Positions 47,288-55,691 of a DNA stretch of 64,000 nucleotides are shown here, in pieces (the stretch's first letter is position 1; every line of letters begins with the position of its first letter). The translations under genes were made by a program, and so were the position numbers. The stretch comes from Pseudoduganella guangdongensis (GTDB lineage: Bacteria; Pseudomonadota; Gammaproteobacteria; Burkholderiales; Burkholderiaceae_D), in NCBI RefSeq assembly GCF_009857475.1, contig NZ_WWCJ01000016.1:1-64000 (forward strand), given 5' to 3'. The notes under the pieces are model-generated. The model was not told where the DNA came from. It saw only the letters and a program-made list of their open reading frames with translations, and searched no databases.

Positions 47288-48754
47288 TTAGTTCAACTTG
47301 CCCGCACCCGCATTCGCGGTCACCGAAGCCTGTGTATTCGCAGCAGGCAGCAAGTTATAGGAGTACGGCGGAGTCCAGGCATCCGCACCGCTGGCGAGCG
47401 TCAAGCCACATTGGCCATCCATCGGAATGGCGGGCCCGACCCATGCTCCGGAGTCGTTGCGGGTGCTGATGAACAAGTGGCCAGACGAGCGGAAACCGCT
47501 GTAGCCGGAACCCTTGATCACCTTGCCGCAAAACTCGGACGGCTTCAGCAGCACAAAGCTGTAATACTGGTTTTGCACCAGCACTTGCGACTTGTACCGC
47601 GCATCCAGGCCACTGCCGAATTTCAGGTCCGGATTCTTGGTCGCCGTATCGCCGCTGACCAGGTTATTGAACAGGTGGACCTGTCCAAAGCGCACCAGCG
47701 GCAAGCGCGAACCCAGGCTGTCCCACCAATTGCCGCTGAAGGTCGCATGCAGCCTGCCCTGGTCGCTCCACGCGCGCCCGCTGTCGCCGTTGCCGACCAG
47801 CGTCAGCTTGCCGTGTTTGAAGAAGCGGCTGTTGGCGACGGTGACATAATCCGAACCACGCACAATGTCGAGCGCACCATCGTGGCGGGTATCGGATGCG
47901 AGCGAATCCGGCGTATCCCCATCGCTGAGCGTGACATGGTCGATCCAGATGTTTTGTGCGCGCGAGATGGCAATACCGTCGGCGTAGGCGTTGCTGCTAT
48001 CTTCCGGGTTCACGTCCCAGGGCGTATCGATCTGCAGGTTGCGGATGATAATGTTGCGGGTCCAGGTCGGAAAGTCCTCGCCATCCTTGCCTGCTGCGAT
48101 CCAGTTCTTGAAGTCGGTCTCCGGAATGCCGCCGGCCGCAAGCGGCAGCTCATTGCCGATCAGGATGGTGGTGCCAGTGATGCGCGCCGGGCGCCCGCCC
48201 GCATCGTTGATCCCTACCAGCGTGGTGTTGGAAGGCAGCATGACCGAGCCGCCCATCTTCTGATCCTGGAAGCTGGTGTACTCGCGGAACACCGTGTTAT
48301 TGGCGCTCCAACGCATATCGATATGGCCGATCACACGGATGATCTTTGGCTCGTTGCCGGCCTCGTTGATCGCCGCGACCAGCTGCTGCCCGTTGTACAC
48401 CGTGTAGACGCGGTTGGCCGTCGCAGCCGACCCGCCCGTCACCACCACCGTGCCCTTGCGCGACCATGTGTGCCAGCCATCTTGCGGCGCCGTCTGGCGC
48501 TCAAACGACAGCACGCCGCCGGTCGGATCGGCCAGCGCAAATTGCCACTGCGGCAGCGCCGGCGCGGGCTTGTAATTGGCGGGGCTGTGCTTGCCGTTCG
48601 CATCCAGCACCGGCGCGGAAAAATTGCGTATGCCGTAAGCGGCGCTTTGGAACGGCGTGCTGGCGCCAGTCAGTGATTTGGCATCGATATCGGCGCCGTG
48701 CGCCTGCGCAGCCAGCAGCGCTATGGCTGCGCCCATCAGCGTAAGTAATTTCAT
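47288..48754 (-). CDS. Secreted pectate lyase, PL1 family
   Basis: 488 aa from the ATG at 48754 (GAGGGATCATC upstream). Signal peptide about 1-20 (ending AQAHGAD). The right-handed parallel beta helix shows the PL1 motifs: NIWIDHVTLSDGDTPDS, DGALDIVRGSDYVTVANSRF (calcium-binding Asp), and SRLPLVRFGQVHLFNNLV with the catalytic Arg. It cleaves polygalacturonate by beta-elimination. The start is 26 nt past the other pectate lyase, so they form a pair. It is longer than its neighbour because of N- and C-terminal additions, including an SGFRSSGHLFISTRND region. Confidence 0.9.
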   Translation of the reverse strand: MKLLTLMGAAIALLAAQAHGADIDAKSLTGASTPFQSAAYGIRNFSAPVLDANGKHSPANYKPAPALPQWQFALADPTGGVLSFERQTAPQDGWHTWSRKGTVVVTGGSAATANRVYTVYNGQQLVAAINEAGNEPKIIRVIGHIDMRWSANNTVFREYTSFQDQKMGGSVMLPSNTTLVGINDAGGRPARITGTTILIGNELPLAAGGIPETDFKNWIAAGKDGEDFPTWTRNIIIRNLQIDTPWDVNPEDSSNAYADGIAISRAQNIWIDHVTLSDGDTPDSLASDTRHDGALDIVRGSDYVTVANSRFFKHGKLTLVGNGDSGRAWSDQGRLHATFSGNWWDSLGSRLPLVRFGQVHLFNNLVSGDTATKNPDLKFGSGLDARYKSQVLVQNQYYSFVLLKPSEFCGKVIKGSGYSGFRSSGHLFISTRNDSGAWVGPAIPMDGQCGLTLASGADAWTPPYSYNLLPAANTQASVTANAGAGKLN

Positions 48755-48780
48755 GATGATCCCTCGCGATAGGTACTGGA

Positions 48781-49830
48781 TTATTGGGCCAGGTTGGTAC
48801 GCGCGCCAGCCGTGGCAATCGCCTTGGCCTTCACGTTCGCGCCGGGAATCGCCGTATAGGCGTAGCCGGTCGGGCCATACGATTGGGTCGAGCCCCAAGT
48901 GGTGGCATTGACCGCGCCGCTCGGCGTGTCCCAGGTGATGCCCGGACCGACATAGTTGTCGCGCAGTTCCCAGTAGCCGATCCGGCTGCTGTCACGCGAT
49001 GTCACGGGATTTTTCACGTTCTCGAAATAATTCGATTCGATCAGGGATACCCCGTCCATGCGCACGTTGATGCCGGAGGTCAGGACGTTGTTGAAGTAGT
49101 TGTTGTAGATGTGGCTCTGGCCAAAACGCTGCAGCGGCAGGCGCGCCTTGATGTTCTCAAAGCGGTTGTTATGGTACGTGGTGCGCGCGTTGGCATTGGC
49201 GGTATCGCTGTCGCTATAGCCGTTCAACGACACTTTCTGGTAGTTGTAGACGTGGTTGTACGACACCGTAATGTGGTGCGCGCCCTTCTTCATGTCGATG
49301 CCGCCGTCAAAGGATGCGTCGCCGGCGCCGGGGCAGCTGGTCAGCGACGCGAAGATAGTGTTGTGGTCGATCCAGATATTGCTTGGCTGGCCGGACGACA
49401 TGCCTTCGATCGAAATCGAATCGGCTGCCTCGCCGCCTTGCAGCAGCCCGATCATCATGTTCTGCACGATGATGTTGTGCGCGTTGCCCGCGATATGGAT
49501 GCCGAAATTGGCACTGGAATCGGCCGCGCCACGGATCGTGATATTGCTCTTGTTCTTGACTGACAGCGTCTGCGCCGGCTTTTGCCATTGCGCGCAAACG
49601 TCCGTGATGGTGCTGAAGTCAAACTTGCCGGTGTAGTTCAGCACCAGGCCGGAATTATCGGTATAGGCGTTGATGGCGGCCTGCATCTGCGCCAGGCTGG
49701 ACACATTCACCGGCGCCTTGTTGCCGCCGCCAGTGGTGGCCGCGCCGTAGCCAACCGGGCCCGCCATGGCGCCCGCAGCCGCAGCTAGTCCGGCAGCGGC
49801 GAATAGCATTTTCAGTTCCGTATTCTTCAT
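48781..49830 (-). CDS. Secreted pectate lyase, PL1 family
   Basis: 349 aa with a signal peptide (about 1-23, ending GAMA). PL1 motifs: IWIDHNTIFASLTSCPG, DGGIDMKKGAHHITVSYNHV, and ARLPLQRFGQSHIYNNYF with the catalytic Arg. Ribosome-binding site GGAGACAAGTCT lies before the ATG. It is the first gene of a likely five-gene unit running to the hydrolase at 41281, behind a long AT-richer region with four GntR-like palindromes. Confidence 0.92.
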   Translation of the reverse strand: MKNTELKMLFAAAGLAAAAGAMAGPVGYGAATTGGGNKAPVNVSSLAQMQAAINAYTDNSGLVLNYTGKFDFSTITDVCAQWQKPAQTLSVKNKSNITIRGAADSSANFGIHIAGNAHNIIVQNMMIGLLQGGEAADSISIEGMSSGQPSNIWIDHNTIFASLTSCPGAGDASFDGGIDMKKGAHHITVSYNHVYNYQKVSLNGYSDSDTANANARTTYHNNRFENIKARLPLQRFGQSHIYNNYFNNVLTSGINVRMDGVSLIESNYFENVKNPVTSRDSSRIGYWELRDNYVGPGITWDTPSGAVNATTWGSTQSYGPTGYAYTAIPGANVKAKAIATAGARTNLAQ

Positions 49831-49891
49831 AGACTTGTCTCCATTGATTGTTGTGGGCTGGAGGGCCGGCTGAAGTGACTCCTGATGCGAA

Positions 49892-50121
49892 TTGGCCGGA
49901 CCACCTTAGCCAGATTCGGTCAGGCCAATTTTCTTGTCAATTTGTCTTTTTTAACGGAAGCGCATGCCGGCAAACGGGAAAATACGCTAAATTCCGCGAA
50001 ATCCTGGCGAACAAACGTCGATATTGACGCAAAGTGCTGGAAAGTTGCAATCGCTCAAATCTACCCAGTCACACTAAAAAACAACAATCGGACTGACCAA
50101 TTTAAAATTCGGTCTGACCAA
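49892..50121. promoter_or_regulatory. Four GntR-like operators upstream of the pectate lyase operon
   Basis: Copies of the palindrome TTGGTCnGACCAA occur at 49892-49904 (TTGGCCGGACCAC), 49916-49928 (TCGGTCAGGCCAA), 50088-50100 (TCGGACTGACCAA) and 50109-50121 (TCGGTCTGACCAA), matching 10, 10, 10 and 11 of 12 defined positions. They form two pairs with 24- and 21-bp centre spacing. The pattern fits FCD-type GntR repressors such as hexuronate regulators (inference). The 400-nt region between the lyase start and the tRNA contains no gene. Confidence 0.72.
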
Positions 50122-50183
50122 AAATTTCATGCGCCGGCATACACCGCCGAGTCAGGGCAGGCTTTGGCAAATGCGCCACCTGA

Positions 50184-50224
50184 AATGCAAAAAGCCCAGC
50201 GAATATAGCTGGGCTTTTTGCATT
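50184..50224 (-). terminator. Bidirectional-looking terminator downstream of tRNA-Asn
   Basis: A perfect 17-bp stem with a 7-nt loop (GAATATA): the arms read AATGCAAAAAGCCCAGC and GCTGGGCTTTTTGCATT. The T-run on either strand sits inside the stem, as in extended intrinsic terminators. It lies 8 nt beyond the 3' end of the tRNA on the minus strand. Confidence 0.8.
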
Positions 50225-50231
50225 GAAATTC

Positions 50232-50307
50232 TGGCTCCCCGACCTGGACTCGAACCAGGGACCTGCGGATTAACAGTCCGTCGCTCTACCGACTGAGCTA
50301 TCAGGGA
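50232..50307 (-). tRNA. tRNA-Asn (anticodon GUU), CCA encoded
   Basis: Read on the minus strand the 76 nt begin TCCCTGATAGCTCAGTCGGT, have a CTGTTAATC anticodon loop (GTT), TTCGAGTCC T-loop, and end AGCCA. The acceptor stem pairs TCCCTGA with TCGGGGA (one G-T pair and otherwise Watson-Crick). Confidence 0.96.
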
Positions 50308-50332
50308 AAAGAGGCCGTATTATAGCCATCGA

Positions 50333-50362
50333 TTTTGGGGCTGACAAGAGTCAGCCCCAAAA
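50333..50362. terminator. Strong hairpin between TonB receptor and tRNA-Asn
   Basis: Arms TTTTGGGGCTGAC and GTCAGCCCCAAAA with an AAGA loop. It is 13 bp perfect, 4 nt past the TonB receptor stop, but has no U-run after it on the receptor strand apart from the paired A/T ends, so its strength as terminator is uncertain. Confidence 0.55.
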
Positions 50363-50366
50363 AGGA

Positions 50367-52556
50367 TTAGAACGAACCCTTGAACTGCACGCCAAACTGA
50401 CGCGGCTCGTTGATGAAGCCGGTCAGGTTGTTGAAGTCGATGGCGCCGGTGATGCGGCGCTGGTCGGTGATGTTGCGTGCAAAGGCTGCCACTTCATACT
50501 TGCCGCCGGCCCAGTTGTAGCCCACGCGCAGGCCGCCTTCGGTCAGCGGTGCGCCGGTGAATTCAACTGCTTCGTACAGGAAGAAGTTGACCTTGGAACG
50601 GTAGGACCAGTCGGTCAGCACGAACAGGTTGCCTTCTGCCAGCGGGTAGTTGTAGCGGGCGTTCAGGTTGATGATCCACTTCGGCGCTTGCGGCAGTGCG
50701 TTGCCGTCGATGGAAACGCGGCCGGCACCGTTGATCGGGTCCAGGATGGTGCACTGTGCGCACTTGTTCAGGGACAGCGAAGGATCGCGGATCTCGGTGA
50801 AGTTGTACGACGCGCTGGCGGAAACCTTGAAGTCGTTGGTGACAAAGCCTTCGATCTCGCCTTCGATGCCGCGGCCCTTGGTCTTGGCAGCGTTAATCAG
50901 CTTGGTGACGTTGGAATTGCCGCCGACCACGGTCAACTGCTGGTTCTTCACGTCGTAGTCGTACACGCTCAGGGAAGCGCGCGCGCGGCGGTTCCACAGG
51001 TCCGCTTTCACGCCGGCTTCGATCGAGGTGATGGTTTCTGCATCGGCCACGGTGATCGGCACCGAGGTCGAAGGAGCAGCGATGGAAGGCGCGCGGAAGC
51101 CGGTCGCGTAACGGGCGTACACGCTGACATCCTTGTTCAGCTTGTAGGTGCCGCTCAGGTCCCAGTTGAACTTGTCCTTGGACTGCGAAACAGTCTTCGG
51201 GCCCACCAGCACGGTGCCGGTGGTTTCCAGGGTTTCAAAGTCCTTCTTGTCTTCGGTGTAGCGCAGGCCGCCGCGCACGGTGAACGCGTCGTTCACGGCG
51301 TAGTTCACGGAGCCGAACAGGGCGTAGGCTTCGTTCTTCTGCTGCGATTTCACGCGCGAGGTGCGGTCGCCGGCAACGTTGAAGTTGTCCTGGCCTGCCA
51401 CTGCCTTCTCGTCGAAGAAGTAGGCGCCTGCCTGCCAGTTCAGCGGGCCGGTGTACTTGGATTCAACGCGGAACTCTTGCGAGTACTGCTTGATGTCCGG
51501 TACGAAGGAGCCGGTCGCCACCTGGAACGGCACTGCCGGCGCGTTGGTCGGGTTGCCGCCGTCGATGTCGCCGCGCGAGTTGTACTTGGCCACGGTCTCG
51601 TAACCGGTGATCGAGTACAGCTTGTGCGCGCCCAGATCCCAGCTCATACGCACGCTGGCGCCCTGGGTTTTCAGTTCCTGGTCTTCGCGTGCGTTGATGG
51701 CGATCTTGTCCGCATCAAAGCCGTCGACGAAGGTGTTGGAACCCTTCTTGATGATGTTGGCGCGGAACAGGCGCGAGCTGCCGGTGGTGGCGCGCTGGTG
51801 CACATTGAACAGGGCATTGAACATGCCGTTCGGCTGGTACAGCACCTGCACGCGTTCGGCGTGCTCGTTGTAGCCCTCCAGCGCGTCTTTCTCGCCGGTG
51901 AAGGTGCTGTCGACGAAGTCGTCGCGGTGCTGGCGCAGGGTCGATACGCGCAGGGCCCACTCTTTCGACAGCGGCACGTTGGCGGCTGCTTCCAGGTTGA
52001 CGGTGGCGTCGCTTGCGTAGGAAACGTTGTAGAAGCCTTCCACGCCGCGCAGGCTTGGCTTGGCCGATTCGAACTTGACCACGCCGGCCGGGGTGTTACG
52101 GCCGAACAGGGTGCCTTGCGGGCCGCGCAGCACTTCCACATTGGCCAGGTCGAACATCGGGTAACCCTTGAGGATAGGGTTCTCTTGCACCACATCGTCG
52201 TAAATCAGGGAAACCGGCTGCGACGCGAACACGGCGAAGTCGGCGTTACCGTAGCCGCGAATGTAGAAGCGCGGGAATACACGGCCGGTCGACGACTCGA
52301 CGTTCAGCGATGGGGTCTTGCCCGCCAGGACGCGGATATCCTGGCCGCCGGACAGCAGGATGTCCAGCTTTTCGTCCTTGATCATGGACACGGATACCGG
52401 CACTTCGCGGATATTCTCAGCGCGGCGTTGTGCGGTCACGGTCACTACTTCCAACTGACCGACTGGGGCCTGGGCTGCTTCCTGGGCCAGGGCGGCCATC
52501 GGCAGGGTCGCGCCGATTGCCAGAAGACGCTTATGCATCTTGGACAACTTCATCAT
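50367..52556 (-). CDS. TonB-dependent outer-membrane receptor
   Basis: 729 aa with a signal peptide (about 1-24, ending AALAQEA). A TonB-box-like EVVTVTAQRR stands at about 36-45, the plug domain follows (LRGPQGTLFGRNTPAGVVKF), and the barrel runs to the terminal strand QFGVQFKGSF with final Phe. It belongs to the large group of substrate-specific receptors for siderophores, sugars or other nutrients; the presence of nearby pectate lyases suggests pectin products, but nothing proves this. Start 52556 has AAGGA 6-7 nt upstream; 52553 is an adjacent alternative. Confidence 0.92.
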   Translation of the reverse strand: MMKLSKMHKRLLAIGATLPMAALAQEAAQAPVGQLEVVTVTAQRRAENIREVPVSVSMIKDEKLDILLSGGQDIRVLAGKTPSLNVESSTGRVFPRFYIRGYGNADFAVFASQPVSLIYDDVVQENPILKGYPMFDLANVEVLRGPQGTLFGRNTPAGVVKFESAKPSLRGVEGFYNVSYASDATVNLEAAANVPLSKEWALRVSTLRQHRDDFVDSTFTGEKDALEGYNEHAERVQVLYQPNGMFNALFNVHQRATTGSSRLFRANIIKKGSNTFVDGFDADKIAINAREDQELKTQGASVRMSWDLGAHKLYSITGYETVAKYNSRGDIDGGNPTNAPAVPFQVATGSFVPDIKQYSQEFRVESKYTGPLNWQAGAYFFDEKAVAGQDNFNVAGDRTSRVKSQQKNEAYALFGSVNYAVNDAFTVRGGLRYTEDKKDFETLETTGTVLVGPKTVSQSKDKFNWDLSGTYKLNKDVSVYARYATGFRAPSIAAPSTSVPITVADAETITSIEAGVKADLWNRRARASLSVYDYDVKNQQLTVVGGNSNVTKLINAAKTKGRGIEGEIEGFVTNDFKVSASASYNFTEIRDPSLSLNKCAQCTILDPINGAGRVSIDGNALPQAPKWIINLNARYNYPLAEGNLFVLTDWSYRSKVNFFLYEAVEFTGAPLTEGGLRVGYNWAGGKYEVAAFARNITDQRRITGAIDFNNLTGFINEPRQFGVQFKGSF

Positions 52557-52636
52557 GTTCTTTCCTTGTGGGTGATGTGATGTAGTCTCCTTATTCCCCC
52601 CACAGGCCGCGGTCTGTTGCCGCGAAAATAGCGCGC

Positions 52637-52679
52637 ATTATATACCCACTATAAGATTTGAGCACTATTGCTTAATAGT
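52637..52679 (-). promoter_or_regulatory. Candidate activated promoter of the TonB receptor
   Basis: On the minus strand a perfect TATAAT (52642-52637) has no good -35 hexamer 17 nt upstream. An ACTATT-N4-AATAGT perfect inverted repeat at 52664-52679 is centred about 41 nt before the predicted start, where class II activators bind. The 349-nt gap between the receptor and the S8 protease otherwise holds only the small open frame at 52649-52783. Confidence 0.5.
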
Positions 52680-52783
52680 AAGTGTGCTATTGGGTAGCCG
52701 TTTCCACGCCGGCCGCGATTTCGACCTGCAAAGCCGTGACTTCGGCCTGCCCCGCCGGCAAGGACAGTGGCGAAGGTTTTCAT
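52649..52783 (-). pseudogene. Small open frame or frame-disrupted peptide gene in TonB promoter region
   Basis: An ATG at 52783 follows an excellent ribosome-binding site (CCAGGAGACGT) and is read as 44 codons beginning MKTFATVLAGG, with an odd Arg-rich middle. If one base is skipped near codon 11, the frame continues instead with QAEVTALQVEIAAGVETATQ and a stop at once, a more protein-like composition. This suggests either a decayed small gene or a sequencing frameshift. It lies upstream of, and overlaps, the candidate TonB promoter. Confidence 0.3.
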
Positions 52784-52905
52784 ACGTCTCCTGGTGGGTA
52801 TATGGCGCATGATAGACGCAGGTCAAAACCAGAACAAATAAGCCTCCTAGACTGGCCTGAACCCCGCGACAAAAAGCGGGCTTCCCCACCTCGCCAGGAG
52901 ACATC

Positions 52906-55578
52906 ATGAAGAACTTTCCGCAAGAGATGAGCCACGCATCCGGTGCCACGCTGGTCCTCGACCGCACGCGCCTTCTGCTCGCGCTCAAGCAGCCGAAGGA
53001 GCGCAGCGCAGTCGAAGCTTTCCTGCACGGCCTGGACTTATTCCTGGAAGACGAAGCCGACGAAGGCATGGTGCCCGGCGAGCGCGTCAACCACACCAGG
53101 ACGCGCTACTTCGTGCAAGCGCGCCGCCCGCTGGACGACGCCCAGCTGGCAAAAATCGAAGAAGCCGGGGCGGCGCTCAGCCTGGACTGGCTCGGCCCCG
53201 TTTACCGCATGGCCGGCCAGCGCGGCCGGCGCGCCCTGGCCGCGCCCCTGCCCCACGTGGCCGTCATCAAGCTGCGCCAGTCGCGCGACAAAGCCGCCAA
53301 GCTGCCGGAAGGCCTGGGCAGCAAAGGCGCGGCCGAACCGATGATCCAGGAAGTCACAGAGAAATCGCGCTACCTGAATGGGCACCGCTACTTCCAGATC
53401 GCCAACGTGAAGGAGATCAACGCCTACCAGCTGCGCGAGCGCCTGCGCCAGCTGCCCAACGCGCCGATCGCCGACTTCCAGTTCGAGACCATGCCGCTGC
53501 TGACGCCCACCTCGATCGCGCCCAACGACACCCTGTTCCCGCAGCAATGGGACATGACGCGCATTGAGGCCGGCGGCCCCGGCACCACCGGCTGGGACAT
53601 CACCACCGGCATCGCCACCGCCGTGGTCTGCGTGCTGGACGAAGGCTGCGACCTGAGCCACCCCGACCTGCGCTTTTCCGCCAACGGCATCAACCTGGGC
53701 ACCATGAGCGGCGACGGCTCTCCCACCGGCAACCACGGCACCGCCTGCGCCGGCATTGTGGCCGCCACCTACAACAACGGCACCGGCGTCACCGGCGTAG
53801 CGGGCGACGCACGCATCCTGCCGGTCGCCTTCGACGCCTGGACCGATGTCGAAGTGGCCAACGGCATCAACTACGCCGTGGCCAATGGCGCCAGCGTGAT
53901 CAGCATGAGCTTCGGCTGGAATGCCTGGAGCCCGGCCATCATCGACCCGGCCATCCAGAACGCCTTCAACAACGACCTGGTGATGTGCGTGGCCACCCAC
54001 AACTACAACGGCCCCATCACCTACCCCGCCACCAACCCGCTGGTGATCGCGGTCGGCGCTTCGGACGAGGTGGACAACCGCAAGACCCCGCTCAGCCCCG
54101 ACGGCGAGCCCTGGGGCTCCAACTTCGGCCCGCAAATCTCGGTGGTTTCGCCCGGCGTGCATATCCCCACCACCGACATCCAGGGCGGCGGCGGCTACGA
54201 CACGGGCGACTACGAGCTGCTGTTCAACGGCACCTCCTCCGCCACGCCGCACGTGGCCGGCCTGGCGGCCCTGATCCGCAGCGTCTACCCGACACTGGAC
54301 AATGTGCAGGTGCGCGCCCACATCGAGCGCACCGCGCAGAAGGTGGGCGCGGTGGCCTATGCCGGCACGGCCGGCTACCCCAACGGCAGCTGGAACCAGG
54401 AGATGGGCTATGGCCGCATCAACGTCTTCCGCGCCCTCGACGAGGCCGACGTGATGATCAAGGACTCCCCGTCCGACAGCGGCGCCGAGCCTTTCACCGG
54501 CGGCAATTTCTGGGACTTCTCCGACATTGTGGTGCGCATCAACGACGATAACGTCTTCATGCCGGGCGACCCGCTGCAGTCGAAGAACGTGGAGCGCGGC
54601 CAGGCCAACTACATCTATGTGCGCGTCACCAACAACGGCGCGCGCGACGCCCGCAACGTCACGGTCAGCACCCGCATCATCCCGTATGTCGGCCTGCAGT
54701 TCGTGTATCCGCCCGACTGGACCGCGGTGGACGCCACCCACGTCAGCCCGACCGGCATCGCCACCAGCTTCGCCAGCGTGCCGGCGGGCGGCACGGCCAT
54801 AGCCAAGTTCCGCATCGAGGCCTCGCAGGTGGAGTCGCTCTACGGCTGGCAGACCAACCACCCATGGCACCCCTGCCTGCTGGCCGTGGTCAATTCCGAC
54901 AACGACTACGCCTTCGCCAGCGCGCCGCTGACGGGCGACCCGATCAGCGCCCGCCTGAACAACCTGGCGCAGCGCAACCTGACGGTGATCGACGTGCTGG
55001 CCGGCGCCGGCGCCGCCTTCCCCTTCATCGCCGGCAACCGCTTCAACCGCGAAACGCGCATGACGCTGGTGATCGACCGCAGCCGCCTGCCGCACGACAT
55101 GCCGCTTACCCTGTCGCTGGACGAAGACGGCTCCGCCTTCCCTGCCATCGATTTCGAGAACCAGGTCGACCCGGCGCCCGACCAGGGCCATGAACATGGC
55201 GGGGACGACATGGGCCGGGATTGCGGCCTGGTCTTCCTGCATGACACCCGGGTCAAGACCCGCTTCGGCTGCTGCTGCGGCATCCTCACCTTGGCCAAAG
55301 GCTCCCACTTCGACTGCCTGCCCCAACGCACCCTGGGCAATGTCAGCGTGGAAGGCGGCGACGTGGTCCTGCGCAATGGCAAGCGCTATGTCGAGATCCG
55401 TAATGCCGTGGTCAAGGTCAGCATGGAGAAGGAACCTGCTGTCATGTATCCGCTGGCCCTGCGCAGCACAATCCCGGCCAGTGCCGCAGAAGGCGAACAG
55501 TTCACCATCAATGTGGCCGAACTCAATGCCCAGGGCACCCCGGTCGGCGGCGCGGCCATGGTGTACCACGTCGGCTAG
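52906..55578 (+). CDS. S8 subtilisin-like protease with C-terminal Cys-rich domain
   Basis: 890 aa, no signal peptide; start preceded by GCCAGGAGACATC. An N-terminal region of about 200 residues (prodomain-like, with VAVIKLRQSRDKAA) is followed by the catalytic domain: D245 (VVCVLDEGCDLSHPDL), H277 (GNHGTACAGIV) and S444 (NGTSSATPHVAGLAAL). After it come a beta domain (about 560-690) and a C-terminal part (about 690-890) carrying a cluster of four Cys within 16 residues (CGLVF...FGCCCGILT). An intact triad indicates active proteolysis; the target and location are unknown. Either an alternative export route or a cytoplasmic maturation role is possible. Confidence 0.85.
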   Translation: MKNFPQEMSHASGATLVLDRTRLLLALKQPKERSAVEAFLHGLDLFLEDEADEGMVPGERVNHTRTRYFVQARRPLDDAQLAKIEEAGAALSLDWLGPVYRMAGQRGRRALAAPLPHVAVIKLRQSRDKAAKLPEGLGSKGAAEPMIQEVTEKSRYLNGHRYFQIANVKEINAYQLRERLRQLPNAPIADFQFETMPLLTPTSIAPNDTLFPQQWDMTRIEAGGPGTTGWDITTGIATAVVCVLDEGCDLSHPDLRFSANGINLGTMSGDGSPTGNHGTACAGIVAATYNNGTGVTGVAGDARILPVAFDAWTDVEVANGINYAVANGASVISMSFGWNAWSPAIIDPAIQNAFNNDLVMCVATHNYNGPITYPATNPLVIAVGASDEVDNRKTPLSPDGEPWGSNFGPQISVVSPGVHIPTTDIQGGGGYDTGDYELLFNGTSSATPHVAGLAALIRSVYPTLDNVQVRAHIERTAQKVGAVAYAGTAGYPNGSWNQEMGYGRINVFRALDEADVMIKDSPSDSGAEPFTGGNFWDFSDIVVRINDDNVFMPGDPLQSKNVERGQANYIYVRVTNNGARDARNVTVSTRIIPYVGLQFVYPPDWTAVDATHVSPTGIATSFASVPAGGTAIAKFRIEASQVESLYGWQTNHPWHPCLLAVVNSDNDYAFASAPLTGDPISARLNNLAQRNLTVIDVLAGAGAAFPFIAGNRFNRETRMTLVIDRSRLPHDMPLTLSLDEDGSAFPAIDFENQVDPAPDQGHEHGGDDMGRDCGLVFLHDTRVKTRFGCCCGILTLAKGSHFDCLPQRTLGNVSVEGGDVVLRNGKRYVEIRNAVVKVSMEKEPAVMYPLALRSTIPASAAEGEQFTINVAELNAQGTPVGGAAMVYHVG

Positions 55579-55590
55579 CCCGCCATCCAG

Positions 55591-55619
55591 CCCGGTTTCG
55601 CGCCGCCGCAACCGGGTTT
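55591..55619 (+). terminator. Weak hairpin after the S8 protease
   Basis: CCCGGTT (55591-55597) and AACCGGG (55610-55616) form a 7-bp stem with a 12-nt loop followed by only TTT. It could slow transcription but is a poor terminator. Confidence 0.35.
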
Positions 55620-55648
55620 CGTCGCACCGCGGTGGCGCCGCCGGTGCC

Positions 55649-55688
55649 TGCTCCGTAGTCTTACAGCATCAACAACGACTACGGAGCA
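55649..55688 (+). promoter_or_regulatory. Perfect inverted repeat covering the ribosome-binding site of the envelope operon
   Basis: TGCTCCGTAGTC (55649-55660) and GACTACGGAGCA (55677-55688) are 12-bp perfect arms around 16 nt. The GGAG ribosome-binding site at 55683-55686 lies in the right arm, 5 nt before the ATG at 55692, so in RNA it would be hidden when the hairpin forms. The same palindrome could instead be a DNA operator. Confidence 0.65.
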
Positions 55689-55691
55689 CCC

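Noticed and set aside
50184-50224. CRISPR-type or integron repeat at the perfect palindrome near tRNA-Asn
   Set aside because: A single copy with a long internal T-run and location 8 nt after a tRNA is explained better as an intrinsic terminator.
50232-50307. tRNA-Asn as integration site of a mobile element
   Set aside because: No integrase, no partial tRNA copy and no composition change were found on either side.
53038-55611. 857-codon minus-strand open frame opposite the S8 protease
   Set aside because: Antisense of a protease with a complete catalytic triad; composition typical of a GC-driven shadow.
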